Of a DNA stretch of 64,000 nucleotides, positions 41,502 to 49,368 are shown one piece after another. Positions within the stretch are counted from its first letter, which is position 1. The number at the start of each line of letters is the position of its first letter. A program made the position numbers and the translations under genes. Below the pieces are notes generated by a model. That model was not told the DNA's origin and did no database searches. It saw only the letters and a list, made by a program, of their open reading frames with translations. Origin of the DNA: VRUE01 sp963805455 (GTDB lineage: Bacteria > Actinomycetota > Thermoleophilia > Solirubrobacterales > 70-9); assembly GCA_963805455.1 (NCBI GenBank), contig CAWDUJ010000010.1:186001-250000 (forward strand), in the 5' to 3' direction.

Positions 41502-41549
41502 CTTCGGACTCATAACCCGAAGGTCGCTGGTTCGAATCCCGCCCCGCTA
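41502..41549 (+). repeat. 3' half of an initiator-tRNA-like gene (attachment-site relic)
   Basis: CTCATAACCCGAAGG, then TCGCTGGTTCGAATCC and an acceptor-like GCCCCGCTA match the anticodon loop, T arm and 3' end of initiator tRNA-Met as I know it. No D arm or 5' half precedes it, and the T stem has a mismatch. This is what remains when an element integrates into a tRNA gene. Confidence 0.55.
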
Positions 41550-41553
41550 TAGG

Positions 41554-41579
41554 AAAAGGCCCCGGAAACGGGACCTTTT
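41554..41579 (+). terminator. Terminator-like hairpin
   Basis: AAAAGGCCCCG (41554-41564) pairs with CGGGACCTTTT (41569-41579) around a GAAA loop with one mismatch, and ends in a short T run. It directly follows the tRNA relic, where a tRNA terminator would be expected. Confidence 0.55.
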
Positions 41580-41800
41580 CAGGACCCGGAGGGCGATTCG
41601 GCACAGTGCCGTGGTACCGCGGTGGTACCAAGGTCTCCGAAGCTCTTGAGAACAATGCGAGCGTGGAAGTCAGCAGAGCGGCTCCGAAATAGCAGCACGC
41701 GGTCGCCGAGTATGAGCAGCGCGGCCCGAGGCTCGGTGACAAAAGACAGCGGGAATTCCGGGATCTTTTGCCCCTCTGTCCAGTCGACCGCCACCAGCAT
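41579..41800 (-). CDS. Possible small hypothetical protein
   Basis: ATG 41800 opens a 73-residue frame (MLVAVDWTEGQKIPEFP and onward) ending at 41579 in the terminator-like hairpin. Composition is plausible for protein, with a hydrophobic core stretch AALLILGDRVLLF, but no homologue is recognised and no ribosome site stands out. The 41414-41819 gap otherwise holds the tRNA relic, the hairpin and a double GGTACC motif at 41612-41628. Confidence 0.25.
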   Translation of the reverse strand: MLVAVDWTEGQKIPEFPLSFVTEPRAALLILGDRVLLFRSRSADFHARIVLKSFGDLGTTAVPRHCAESPSGS

Positions 41801-41819
41801 CAATTGAGATGCTCCTGCA

Positions 41820-42963
41820 ATGACCGAAGCCAACTTCCGCCGTCTGTCGATGGCCGATCTTGACGAGATAATTCTGCGCAGGCTTGTCGGCGAAGGAGAG
41901 GCACTGTTTGTCGAGCGCAAGCGGGAACAGCCGAAGAATGGAATCGGCCCTGCCGTCGCCAGCTTTGCCAACACGCTTGGCGGCTGGCTACTGCTGGGTG
42001 TCGCTGACAAGGGCGGCCTCGTCGACTTCGATCCAGGGCGCGGTGATTTCACCGACAAGGTCAGGCATTTGCTGTCACAGCAAGTCGATCCGATCCCGCC
42101 CTTTGCCGCCGCTGTCTCGGAACTAGACGGCAACAGGGTCGGGGTGATTCGCGTTTTTGAGTCGGCCGACACCCCACATCTCGTTCTTAGTGACGGATCG
42201 GTGCCAATTCGCGAGCCGGGCGGAATGCGGCGGATTCAGTCGCATGCCGAGCTGATCGAGCTTGCAAAGCGCGGCAACGAGGCCCGAGCCGAGGCTCGAC
42301 ATCGATTGCACTCCCTGCCTTACTTAAGCGCCGGGCTCGAGCCAGGCGCACGCGGCTCAGATGCCCCTCCCCCCGGCCGCCAGTTCGTCGTGCGGGTCGC
42401 ATCCCTCACACGTTCGGAGGGGTTTGCCGACAGGGTCCCTCAGCACTGATTTCGGCATAAAGGCCCGGGAGTTATCGGCCGCGCTCTTCCAGGGGCCCGA
42501 TCCAGCCGACCCCGGTCATCGCCTTGTCGATGGCAGCTTTGACCAACGAGGCTTCAACTTCACGACCAGCCAAATCGGAACGGCCGACCGCTCCTCGATC
42601 ATTGCCGATGCCGGTGGCGTTCTTGCGGGGAGAATCGAGTGGCCGCGGAGCGATGTGACCACGTTGCGCCCGGAGTCAGTGCGTGATGCCCTCATATCGC
42701 TGCTTCCAGCGTTGGCCCAGCTTTTCCGGGAGCTCGATACCCAGGGCCGCGCCCTCTCCCAGTTCAACCTGATTGGCTTCGGCGGCGTCGAGTTCGTCCA
42801 CCAGCGCGCTGGGGCCGGCCCGCTTCGCAACGATCAAATCGAGATCGGGGGCGAGCTGACCCTGCCACCCGCGGATGATGAGATCGAGACTGTGGCCGGA
42901 GCTTGGATCAATGAGCTAGCGAGATCGGCCGGCCTTGAGGCTTGGCAGGATCTGCCGCGATAG
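41820..42963 (+). pseudogene. AlbA_2 (Schlafen-type) putative DNA-binding protein, frameshifted
   Basis: ATG 41820 opens a frame with the AlbA_2 core: LVGEGEALFVERKRE, AVASFANTLGGWLLLGV and PIREPGGMRRI. It stops at TGA 42447. The following part of the family (DFGIKARELSAALFQGPDP...) continues in the next frame to 42963. The shift lies within about 42420-42446, near GGGTCCC, and needs one extra base. Together about 380 residues would form a normal-length protein. Either the gene is broken, the reading is in error, or ribosomes shift frame. These proteins occur in defence and mobile-element contexts. Confidence 0.75.
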
Positions 42964-43370
42964 GCGAAACCTGGACGAGGATGAGAGACAGTGCCGCGCA
43001 GGAGGCCCGCACAAACGGCCGTATTACCCCGGGTCGATCCGGTAGGCGCCTTTTCGTGTGAGCAGGGATTTTGGCTTTGTAGGGCTGCTTGCAGCGCCTA
43101 TTTAGCGGTCGCCGTCCGGTTTGATCCGGTGAAAACTGGCTCTTTGGGGTGGGACTGGCGCACCAATGGCGGACGGCGAGCTGACGGATGCCCTGGCGAC
43201 CCTCGCCGATCGGCGGCATTCGACGCCTACATCGCGAGCGCCTTGCGGGTTGGTAGCGTCCCGCCCGCGATGTCCATGGCCCCCCTTTGCTGCCAACTCC
43301 GGTCCATCGTGCGACGCCACGATTCATTCAAGAACAGGACCGAGGGTCAGCGCCGGAAAGAGTCCATGCA
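42964..43370. other. Intergenic stretch with one doubtful ORF
   Basis: About 400 bases without a convincing gene. A short plus-strand frame begins at ATG 43166 (MADGELTDALATLADRR) with GGTGGGA upstream, then turns into unlikely Ser/Pro/Arg-rich sequence. It may be the 5' remnant of a lost gene. Confidence 0.4.
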
Positions 43371-44090
43371 ATGCCCGTGAGTGACCCACCCGCCCGGATG
43401 AAATCGTTTCGGTGGGAGCATGAGATGACCCCGTTGGTTGAGTCCTGCGCCGAGCGGTTCGCGCGATCGCCGGATGGCCACGATGCGGTATTGGCTGAGA
43501 TCCCTGCTGCGGTCGGCGTAGTAGATCTACTCGTCGTGAGGTTCGATCGAGATGCGTTAGCCAGTAGGGCAGCCTTGGGGATCGGTCCGATTTGCTCAAA
43601 GACCAAGATCCACGTGCTCGACGCCGTTGGTCCGAAGCGGTGGCGGCGGATTGACACGATTGCTCGGCAGGTCGGATCGAACGGGCCCGCCCTTTCGCGG
43701 TCAACTCTGCTTCCGTTGGCCGACATGGGTCTACTCGAGGTGGACGGAAGCCGCATGCGGAGCACCGGTATTTGGGCACCTGTGGCGGCTCACGTTACGG
43801 CCATCGAGCTCAAGCTGGAAAAGTGGCGGTCTGCGCTACGGCAGGCCGACAACTTCGCACTGAGCTCGGACCGGACCTGGGTTGTGCTCGACCACGCCAA
43901 GTCAAGCGCAGTCAGGGCGCACGTAGAACATTTTCGATCGGTTGGAATTGGCCTGGCGGCAATAGACCCGGAAGGCAAGGTCGATGTTTTCGCGCGTCCG
44001 AGCGGCCGGCGTCGTCCGGCGGTCCGTTGGCTGAGATCCCTTATGGCCGAGCGAGCTTGGGCCGCTCACGGCGGGTCGATCAGCGCCTAG
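43371..44090 (+). CDS. HTH protein with possible nuclease-like core
   Basis: 239 residues from ATG 43371 (alternative ATG 43398). The middle region, RRIDTIARQVGSNGPALSRS followed by TLLPLADMGLLEVDG, looks like a winged helix. Next comes AIELKLEKWRSALRQADNFA and WVVLDHAKS, with the E-x-K spacing and following helix seen in PD-(D/E)xK enzymes and restriction-endonuclease-like proteins. No DNA-cleaving Asp is obvious. Convergent with the kinase-linked gene through CTAG 44087-44090. Function unknown; a role in defence or mobile-element regulation is inferred from place. Confidence 0.55.
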   Translation: MPVSDPPARMKSFRWEHEMTPLVESCAERFARSPDGHDAVLAEIPAAVGVVDLLVVRFDRDALASRAALGIGPICSKTKIHVLDAVGPKRWRRIDTIARQVGSNGPALSRSTLLPLADMGLLEVDGSRMRSTGIWAPVAAHVTAIELKLEKWRSALRQADNFALSSDRTWVVLDHAKSSAVRAHVEHFRSVGIGLAAIDPEGKVDVFARPSGRRRPAVRWLRSLMAERAWAAHGGSISA

Positions 44091-45217
44091 ATCAAGCCCC
44101 GCCAGGCATCCAAAAATCCGGCCTGAACGCGGTCTTGAACGCCGACGCTGAGTTCGTCGCGAAACGAGATTGCAGCGTCGAGCCGGCCGCCGACCATGGT
44201 CGCGCGACCGGCGCGGTCTAGCGGCGCTAGCCGCGCGGCTTCCTCATTGGCCCACCAGATTTGATGGCGTTTCGCAGCGTCTCCATCGTACGTTTCCCCC
44301 ATCGCGGCGCACTCGGGACAAGTGCAGGTTTCGTACCCGCCAACGGATTTCAGTTCCTCGTGGACCCGCCATTTCACGGTGCGCAGTAACTGTGGCTCGA
44401 AGTAGGGGTTCGACGGCTCGTCGGGGCTGGTCATCGGAATACCGGGTTCCCGGTCCCCCCACGATGAGCCCGCGAGCCCGCCTGAGAACCCCCACGCACC
44501 CCAGGTCATCGCAAGCCATCCAAGCCAGCCGGCGTGGGGCAGCACTAGGTCGATGCCGCCAGCGTAAGCGGCAAGGGTGACCTCTCGGATGCCTGCGAGG
44601 TAGCGGCGGTCACTAATTGGGGGTAGCTCAGCGTGGAACGCGCGGAAGACGAGGCCTTTCGCACCCGACGACACGATCGCGTTGCCGAGGCGGGTGCGGT
44701 GCGGCTCCTCTCTCACATGAGCGCGGTCGACGGCAAGGCCAAGCCACACGGGGGCCTCTCCCGGTTCGTAGCTTGCACGAATCGCGGCGGCCGCGTCGAG
44801 GACCGCGTAGAGCTCTTCCTGTCCTTTCGCGGCCGTGATGATGGGCGACGGAGTGACAACGATGGACGGCGCCCGGCCTGCGCCACGCAGGGCCGCCGAC
44901 AGCTGGTGGTCAATCGACTCTTTCATCCAGTTTTCCCATGTCGCCTGAGAGCCAGGACGAGGTTTCTTCGTCAGCCAAGGAAAGTGCTTTTCTTTGGTTT
45001 TGGTCGGCTCACGGTCGATGCAATGCCCAATAGGGTCGAGAAATGCGTCGCCCTTTGAACGGGCCAGCTCGAAAAGGGGGTCCAAGGTGGATGGGGCATT
45101 CACGGGCGCGAGGACGGTGCCGGGCCTTCCGCCCGGCTCGCCAGCAAGGCTGTCCGAATACGCCACGAGCTCATTGGCGTTTCTGTTGCCGTGCTGTAGC
45201 CAGAATCCCGGCCTCAT
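44087..45217 (-). CDS. TIM-barrel-like protein with TGT-type CxCxxC...H motif
   Basis: 376 residues from ATG 45217, overlapping the kinase stop (ATGA). Alternating strands and helices (DAFLDPIGH, SIVVTPSP, PVWLGLAV, GLVFRAFHAE, GIDLVLPHAGWLG) suggest a TIM barrel. Near the C-terminus CTCPEC is followed 15 residues later by His in AKRHQIWW. CxCxxC...H is the zinc site of tRNA-guanine transglycosylases, which exchange bases in tRNA and, as DpdA, in DNA. I do not see the usual TGT active-site block, so enzyme activity is open. Coupling to a kinase gene is the main clue to its job. Confidence 0.55.
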   Translation of the reverse strand: MRPGFWLQHGNRNANELVAYSDSLAGEPGGRPGTVLAPVNAPSTLDPLFELARSKGDAFLDPIGHCIDREPTKTKEKHFPWLTKKPRPGSQATWENWMKESIDHQLSAALRGAGRAPSIVVTPSPIITAAKGQEELYAVLDAAAAIRASYEPGEAPVWLGLAVDRAHVREEPHRTRLGNAIVSSGAKGLVFRAFHAELPPISDRRYLAGIREVTLAAYAGGIDLVLPHAGWLGWLAMTWGAWGFSGGLAGSSWGDREPGIPMTSPDEPSNPYFEPQLLRTVKWRVHEELKSVGGYETCTCPECAAMGETYDGDAAKRHQIWWANEEAARLAPLDRAGRATMVGGRLDAAISFRDELSVGVQDRVQAGFLDAWRGLI

Positions 45218-46053
45218 GATGGCGGCCACACCGCGTCGAGCAGTTGGAGGGCTGCCTCTGCCGACGGCCTTTTGTAGGCCGCCATATCGACCGTGGCATC
45301 CACGAAATCGCGAAATCCAGCAGGCCGCGACCCAGGGATGAGGGCCCCGGCGCCCAGCCGCTGAAACCAATCGGCAGGTGGCGCCGTCTCGCCCCGGCGG
45401 AACGGATGGGCGCCGCTGGCCAACTCCGCTGCGACCACCCCGAGCGCCCACATATCCGTCTGATCGATCGCCCGCTCGCCGCGCAGTTGCTCGGGGGCCA
45501 TGTAGGGCCAGGTACCAGCGGCCCATGGGTAGACCGTCATGCTCGTCAAATCGAGCAATCGACTTAGGCCAAGGTCTATTATCACCGGCCTCGCCCAGTC
45601 CCCGTCCCGGAGAATGATGTTTTCGGGCTTGATGTCGCGGTGAACGATCTGATTGGCGTGAAGAACCGCGAGGCCGGTGGTCACGCCGTGAATGCATGCC
45701 CGAAGGTGGTCGTCGTCTGGCAGCGACCCCGGGTCGATGTGGCTGCGAACATCGCCACCGTCGATGAACTCACTGACCAGATAGCAGTAGCTCGTCCCGT
45801 CGCTTGCGACCAGGTTGTCGCCGTATCGATGGACATCGACAACGAGTGGTGAAGAGACGCGCTCCAGCGCCTTCACCTCGCGATCGAAGCGTTCGGGCTC
45901 AGGGTTCTTGACAATCACCTTGAGTGCCTCCACCACTGCCCCCTTCTCAAGGCGCCAGCATTCGCCGCTTCCGCTCGGCTGGCCAATCGGCGAGACTGCG
46001 TCGAACGGACCCAGCTGTGCCGATATCTCATCCTCCCGAAAAACCCTTGCCAT
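45214..46053 (-). CDS. Soluble Ser/Thr protein kinase
   Basis: 279 residues from ATG 46053. All kinase motifs are visible: ALKVIVK (ATP-binding Lys), HRDIKPENIIL (catalytic loop), IDLGLS in place of DFG, and the activation segment end GTWPYMAPEQ. There is no membrane helix and no sensor domain, unlike PknB-type receptors, so it is cytosolic. It forms a two-gene unit with the TIM-barrel-like gene. Longer frame to 46221 overlaps the integrase relic and is rejected. Confidence 0.88.
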   Translation of the reverse strand: MARVFREDEISAQLGPFDAVSPIGQPSGSGECWRLEKGAVVEALKVIVKNPEPERFDREVKALERVSSPLVVDVHRYGDNLVASDGTSYCYLVSEFIDGGDVRSHIDPGSLPDDDHLRACIHGVTTGLAVLHANQIVHRDIKPENIILRDGDWARPVIIDLGLSRLLDLTSMTVYPWAAGTWPYMAPEQLRGERAIDQTDMWALGVVAAELASGAHPFRRGETAPPADWFQRLGAGALIPGSRPAGFRDFVDATVDMAAYKRPSAEAALQLLDAVWPPS

Positions 46054-46176
46054 GGTGGAGGGGTTCCTACCACGTGCGGCCGGCGCGATCAATCTGAGTA
46101 TGTCGGCGGAGTCCCTAACCTGGGGCGAATCAGGGGTGTGGATTGAAGTGCGGATCCGACGGTTCGTGGCGGGTTC

Positions 46177-46331
46177 ATGGGCCTTTCCTCGATCAAGGTA
46201 AGCTTCGATCTCTATGGCCACCTCATGCCGGAACCGAGGCCGAGGCTACTGCCTTGCTAGGTACATATCTGACTGCTGAGGAAGAGGCTGGGAGCCGAAC
46301 CGCCAAGGCTCCAGCACCGCGCAGTGTGTGA
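46177..46331 (+). pseudogene. C-terminal relic of a tyrosine recombinase (phage-type integrase)
   Basis: From ATG 46177 the frame reads MGLSSIKVSFDLYGHLMP, the box around the catalytic Tyr of phage-type integrases (usually MGHSSIKVTFDxYGH). The chain then continues in another frame as GTEAEATALLGTYLTAEEEA and ends at TGA 46329. A one-base shift separates the parts and nothing of the upstream catalytic domain is left. It marks the edge of a decayed integrated element. Confidence 0.75.
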
Positions 46332-46531
46332 CCAAGTTGGCGGCATTAAGTTCTATAGGTTCCTCGGCGCTGAATTCCTCGATCCAGGGTTGTAGGTGTC
46401 CTCGAGTGAGCATGAGCGCGAGTGGGTCGAGGATGCATTTCGGGCTCCAGCACGGCGCACCTCGGGCGCGTGCCGCTCGCAATCGGCCGGAAACCCACAT
46501 GGGAAGTCGGGCATCGGGCCGTGCTGGGTGT

Positions 46532-47914
46532 CTAGTAGCTAGACGCTCCCCGCCTGATCAGCTTCTTGTTCACGAATTCGTCGACGCCCAGCCTGCCGAG
46601 CTCGCGTCCGAATCCCGACCGCTTGACCCCACCAAACGGTAGCTCGGGAGCACGCACCCCGATCAAATTGATGAACACCATGCCTGCGTCGATCTGATCG
46701 GCGACCCGCGTGGCCTGCTCCTCGTCGTTGCTCATGATGTACGCGCTCAGGCCGAAAGGGGTGTCGTTGGCCAGGGTGACCGCCTCCTCCTCCGATGCCA
46801 CGCGGTAGACCTGGGCCACCGGTCCGAAGAACTCTTCGCGGTACGCGTCGTTGTCCGGGGAGATGTCGGTGAGGAGGGTAGGTTCGAAGAAATTCCCGTC
46901 GCGGCGGCCGCCGACGAGGAGGGTCGCCCCACGATCGACCGCGCGGCGGACCTGTTCCTCCAGGCGTTGGGCGGCGGTCTCCGAGGAGACCGGGCCGATA
47001 GCGGTCTCGGATGAGCTCGGGTCGCCAGGCTTCACCGCGCCGAGAACCTCGCCGAGCCTCTCGACGAAGGGCTCGTAGAGATCGTCGGCGACGATCATGC
47101 GCTTAGGTGAGTTGCAGGCCTGGCCGGCATTCCCGAGCCGCGCCGTCGCGGCGGTTTCGACCAGCCGGTCGAGGTCATCCGTCCCGAGGACCACGAAGGG
47201 GTCGGAGCCACCGAGCTCGAGGACCACTTTCTTCAGGTTCCGACCGGCGATCTCGGCTACGGCGGCGCCTGCCCGCTCCGAGCCGGTGACGGTCACACCG
47301 CAAACCCGCGGATCCCCGATCACCCACTCGATTTGCTCGTTGGTGGCGTAGATGTTCTCGTAGGCCCCTTCGGGAAATCCGGCGTCGCGGAAGATCTCGG
47401 AGATCGCCTCCGCCGATTCAGGGCACTGGGGAGCGTGCTTGAGGATGATCGGGTTGCCGATCAGCAGGTTCGGGGCCGCCACGCGGGATACTTGGTAGTA
47501 AGGGAAGTTCCAAGGCATGATCCCGAGCAGGACGCCGAGCGAGCTCCGCCGGATTACCGCGGACCCCTCGCCCCCGAGGAGCTCGATCGGTTCATCCGCC
47601 GTCAGCTCCTCGGCCCGATCCGCGTAGTACTGGTAGATCGTGTTGGTGTAGTCGATCTCACCGAGCGCCTGCGTGATCGGCTTGCCCATCTCACGGCCGA
47701 TGATCGCCCCGAGCCGTTCGCGCCTCTCTGAGTGCAGTTCGCCGACCCGGCGCAGGAGCGCTCCCCGATCGGCCGTGCTGGTCGAGGACGACCAGCCTTG
47801 GTGCACACGCTCGGCTCGGTCGATGGCCGCCCGAAGCTCCTCGTCCGTGATCGTCGGGTACTCCTTGACCGTCTCGCCGGTCGCCGGATCGACGACCGCG
47901 TACATGGCGCTCAT
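46532..47914 (-). CDS. NAD(P)-dependent succinate-semialdehyde dehydrogenase-like aldehyde dehydrogenase
   Basis: 460 residues, slightly shorter than the typical 480-500. Signatures: IMPWNFPYYQV, VLELGGSDPFVV with the general-base Glu, and the catalytic Cys in NAGQACNSPKR. The nearest well-known group is GabD-type semialdehyde dehydrogenases, but the substrate is not fixed by these motifs. ATG 47914 overlaps the stop of a chimeric ORF (ATGA). The neighbours, sugar-acid and amino-acid enzymes, fit a catabolic role. Confidence 0.9.
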   Translation of the reverse strand: MSAMYAVVDPATGETVKEYPTITDEELRAAIDRAERVHQGWSSSTSTADRGALLRRVGELHSERRERLGAIIGREMGKPITQALGEIDYTNTIYQYYADRAEELTADEPIELLGGEGSAVIRRSSLGVLLGIMPWNFPYYQVSRVAAPNLLIGNPIILKHAPQCPESAEAISEIFRDAGFPEGAYENIYATNEQIEWVIGDPRVCGVTVTGSERAGAAVAEIAGRNLKKVVLELGGSDPFVVLGTDDLDRLVETAATARLGNAGQACNSPKRMIVADDLYEPFVERLGEVLGAVKPGDPSSSETAIGPVSSETAAQRLEEQVRRAVDRGATLLVGGRRDGNFFEPTLLTDISPDNDAYREEFFGPVAQVYRVASEEEAVTLANDTPFGLSAYIMSNDEEQATRVADQIDAGMVFINLIGVRAPELPFGGVKRSGFGRELGRLGVDEFVNKKLIRRGASSY

Positions 47915-48207
47915 GCTTGTCCTCCTGGTAGACGACTACGGGCGACCGGACCTTCCTCCACGATCTCCCCGTCACACATGACGGCGACACGATCGCATAG
48001 CTGTTTGACGACCGCAAGGTCGTGGGAGATGAAGAGCATCGTCAGGCCCAGCACCCTTGGAGGCGCTTCAGGAGGATCAGTATCGAGGCCTGGGTCGAGA
48101 CATTGACGAGGCACGTCCCGGGGCACCTCCGGCGCCGGCCGCGGCTCGACCCGCAGGTCGCGCGGCCCGTGGAGGACGGTGCCTCGGTTCTGCGTGCGCC
48201 CTCGCAT
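47911..48207 (-). pseudogene. Chimeric ORF: dehydrogenase N-terminus joined to an ABC-ATPase fragment
   Basis: The 98-codon frame starts MRGRTQNRGTVLHGPRDLRV, like the first residues of zinc-dependent sorbitol/alcohol dehydrogenases. Later it reads GLTMLFISHDLAVVKQLCDR, the region around the Walker B-H loop of a peptide ABC ATPase. The second part is a diverged copy of about 47945-48105 versus 52690-52855 inside the intact ATPase gene. A frame change lies between the two parts. No Walker A or metal site remains, so neither activity is possible. Confidence 0.65.
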
Positions 48208-48209
48208 CC

Positions 48210-49100
48210 CTAGGTTCCCTTCTCGCCCTCGGCGTCCTCGGTGACGGCGAGGCTCGTCTTCCCCCCGGCGGCGACGCGCACCTCTGGGCCGGCGTCCTGG
48301 ATGTTCTTGAGGATCTCCGGGTCCGCACCCTGGTCGGTAATCAGCACGTCGACCTCGGTCAGCGGAGCGAAGATCGAGAGGTGAACGTTGCCGAGCTTGG
48401 AGTGGTCGGCGACCACGACGACCCGCAAGGCAGCGTCCATCATAGCCCGCTTCACCGCCGCCTCAGCCGGGCTGGGGGTGGTCAGTCCGGTGCTCGGGTG
48501 GACGCCGTAGGCGGCGATCATCGCGACGTCGACCCGCACCTCTTCGAGCGAGTGCAGCACCCAGCTGTCGACCGTCGCCAGCGTCTTCTCGCGGACGCGA
48601 CCGCCGAGCATCATCACCTCGACCTTCGGCTTCACCATCAGCCCCTCTGCGACCGGCAGCGAGTTGGTCACCACCGTCACCTCGCGATCGTCGGGGAAGA
48701 ACTCGACCAGCGCCGCGGTCGTCGTCCCGGCGTCGATCAGGAGCGCGCCGGCGCTCGGGACCTCGTCGACGGCCGCCAGCATGATCGCCCGCTTCTCCTC
48801 GCTCATCGTCACCGCCCGCTGGGCGACGGTCGGAATGATGTGGGTCCGCTCGATCGGGATTGCGCCGCCGTGCACCCGCCGCAGCAGCGTCGCCCGCTCC
48901 AGTTTGCTGAGGTCGCGGCGGATCGTCTCGGTCGTCACCGCGAAGCGGCGGCCGAGCTCGTTGACGTCGACGCGGCCGTCGCGGCGGGCGATCGCGAGGA
49001 TCTCCTGCTGGCGCTCGGAGGCGAAGAGGCCGGCCACGGGCCCCATCTGGAGCTCCCCTGGCTCCGCCTGCGACCCGTCGGCTCGATCTGACTTCTTCAT
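48210..49100 (-). CDS. DeoR/GlpR-family transcriptional regulator
   Basis: 296 residues from ATG 49100. The N-terminal winged helix (ASERQQEILAIARRDGRVDV and VTTETIRRDLSKLE) is the DeoR signature; the C-terminal sugar-phosphate sensor has IDAGTTTAALVE. It usually represses sugar-catabolic genes until bound by a phosphorylated sugar. It is divergent from the DUF2090 and FGGY-kinase genes, which it probably controls. The frame extends to 49775 through unrelated sequence, which I reject. Confidence 0.92.
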   Translation of the reverse strand: MKKSDRADGSQAEPGELQMGPVAGLFASERQQEILAIARRDGRVDVNELGRRFAVTTETIRRDLSKLERATLLRRVHGGAIPIERTHIIPTVAQRAVTMSEEKRAIMLAAVDEVPSAGALLIDAGTTTAALVEFFPDDREVTVVTNSLPVAEGLMVKPKVEVMMLGGRVREKTLATVDSWVLHSLEEVRVDVAMIAAYGVHPSTGLTTPSPAEAAVKRAMMDAALRVVVVADHSKLGNVHLSIFAPLTEVDVLITDQGADPEILKNIQDAGPEVRVAAGGKTSLAVTEDAEGEKGT

Positions 49101-49173
49101 CGGCGGCGTCGGAGCCGCCGGCGAGTGTCCAGCGGCTCGGGGTGAGTTTGTTCTATCTGCTTTTTGTGTTGGG

Positions 49174-49201
49174 TTGGCACTTGTTTCCTGCCCGTTATAG
49201 T
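49174..49201 (+). promoter_or_regulatory. Likely promoter of the sugar-catabolic pair
   Basis: TTGGCA (49174-49179), a 16-base spacer and TATAGT (49196-49201) lie in an AT-rich stretch between the DeoR gene and the aldolase-like gene, leaving a leader of about 160 bases. T-rich repeats just upstream (TTTGTTCTATC, TTTTTGTG) may be operator half-sites for the DeoR protein. Confidence 0.45.
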
Positions 49202-49368
49202 CCGTCTCGGTGGGACGGCGGCCTCGTTTCAGCGCCGCGTGCGCAAGCAAAGCTTTACAAAGTCCCCATTTTTCCTGATCCAGAGCAAAGAAACGGAGGC
49301 AGTCGGCAATCGCAGGCGTTTTTGGGAAGCGATGTGTGCCTTCTCCTGCGCATCCGGCATATAGACCA

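Noticed and set aside
41502..41549. A functional tRNA-Met
   Set aside because: No 5' acceptor strand or D arm, and the T stem has a mismatch; only the 3' half is present.
46246..46500. Minus-strand 84-codon frame between the integrase relic and the aldehyde dehydrogenase
   Set aside because: Overlaps the integrase relic and shows no recognisable family; 46332-46531 is left without a gene call.
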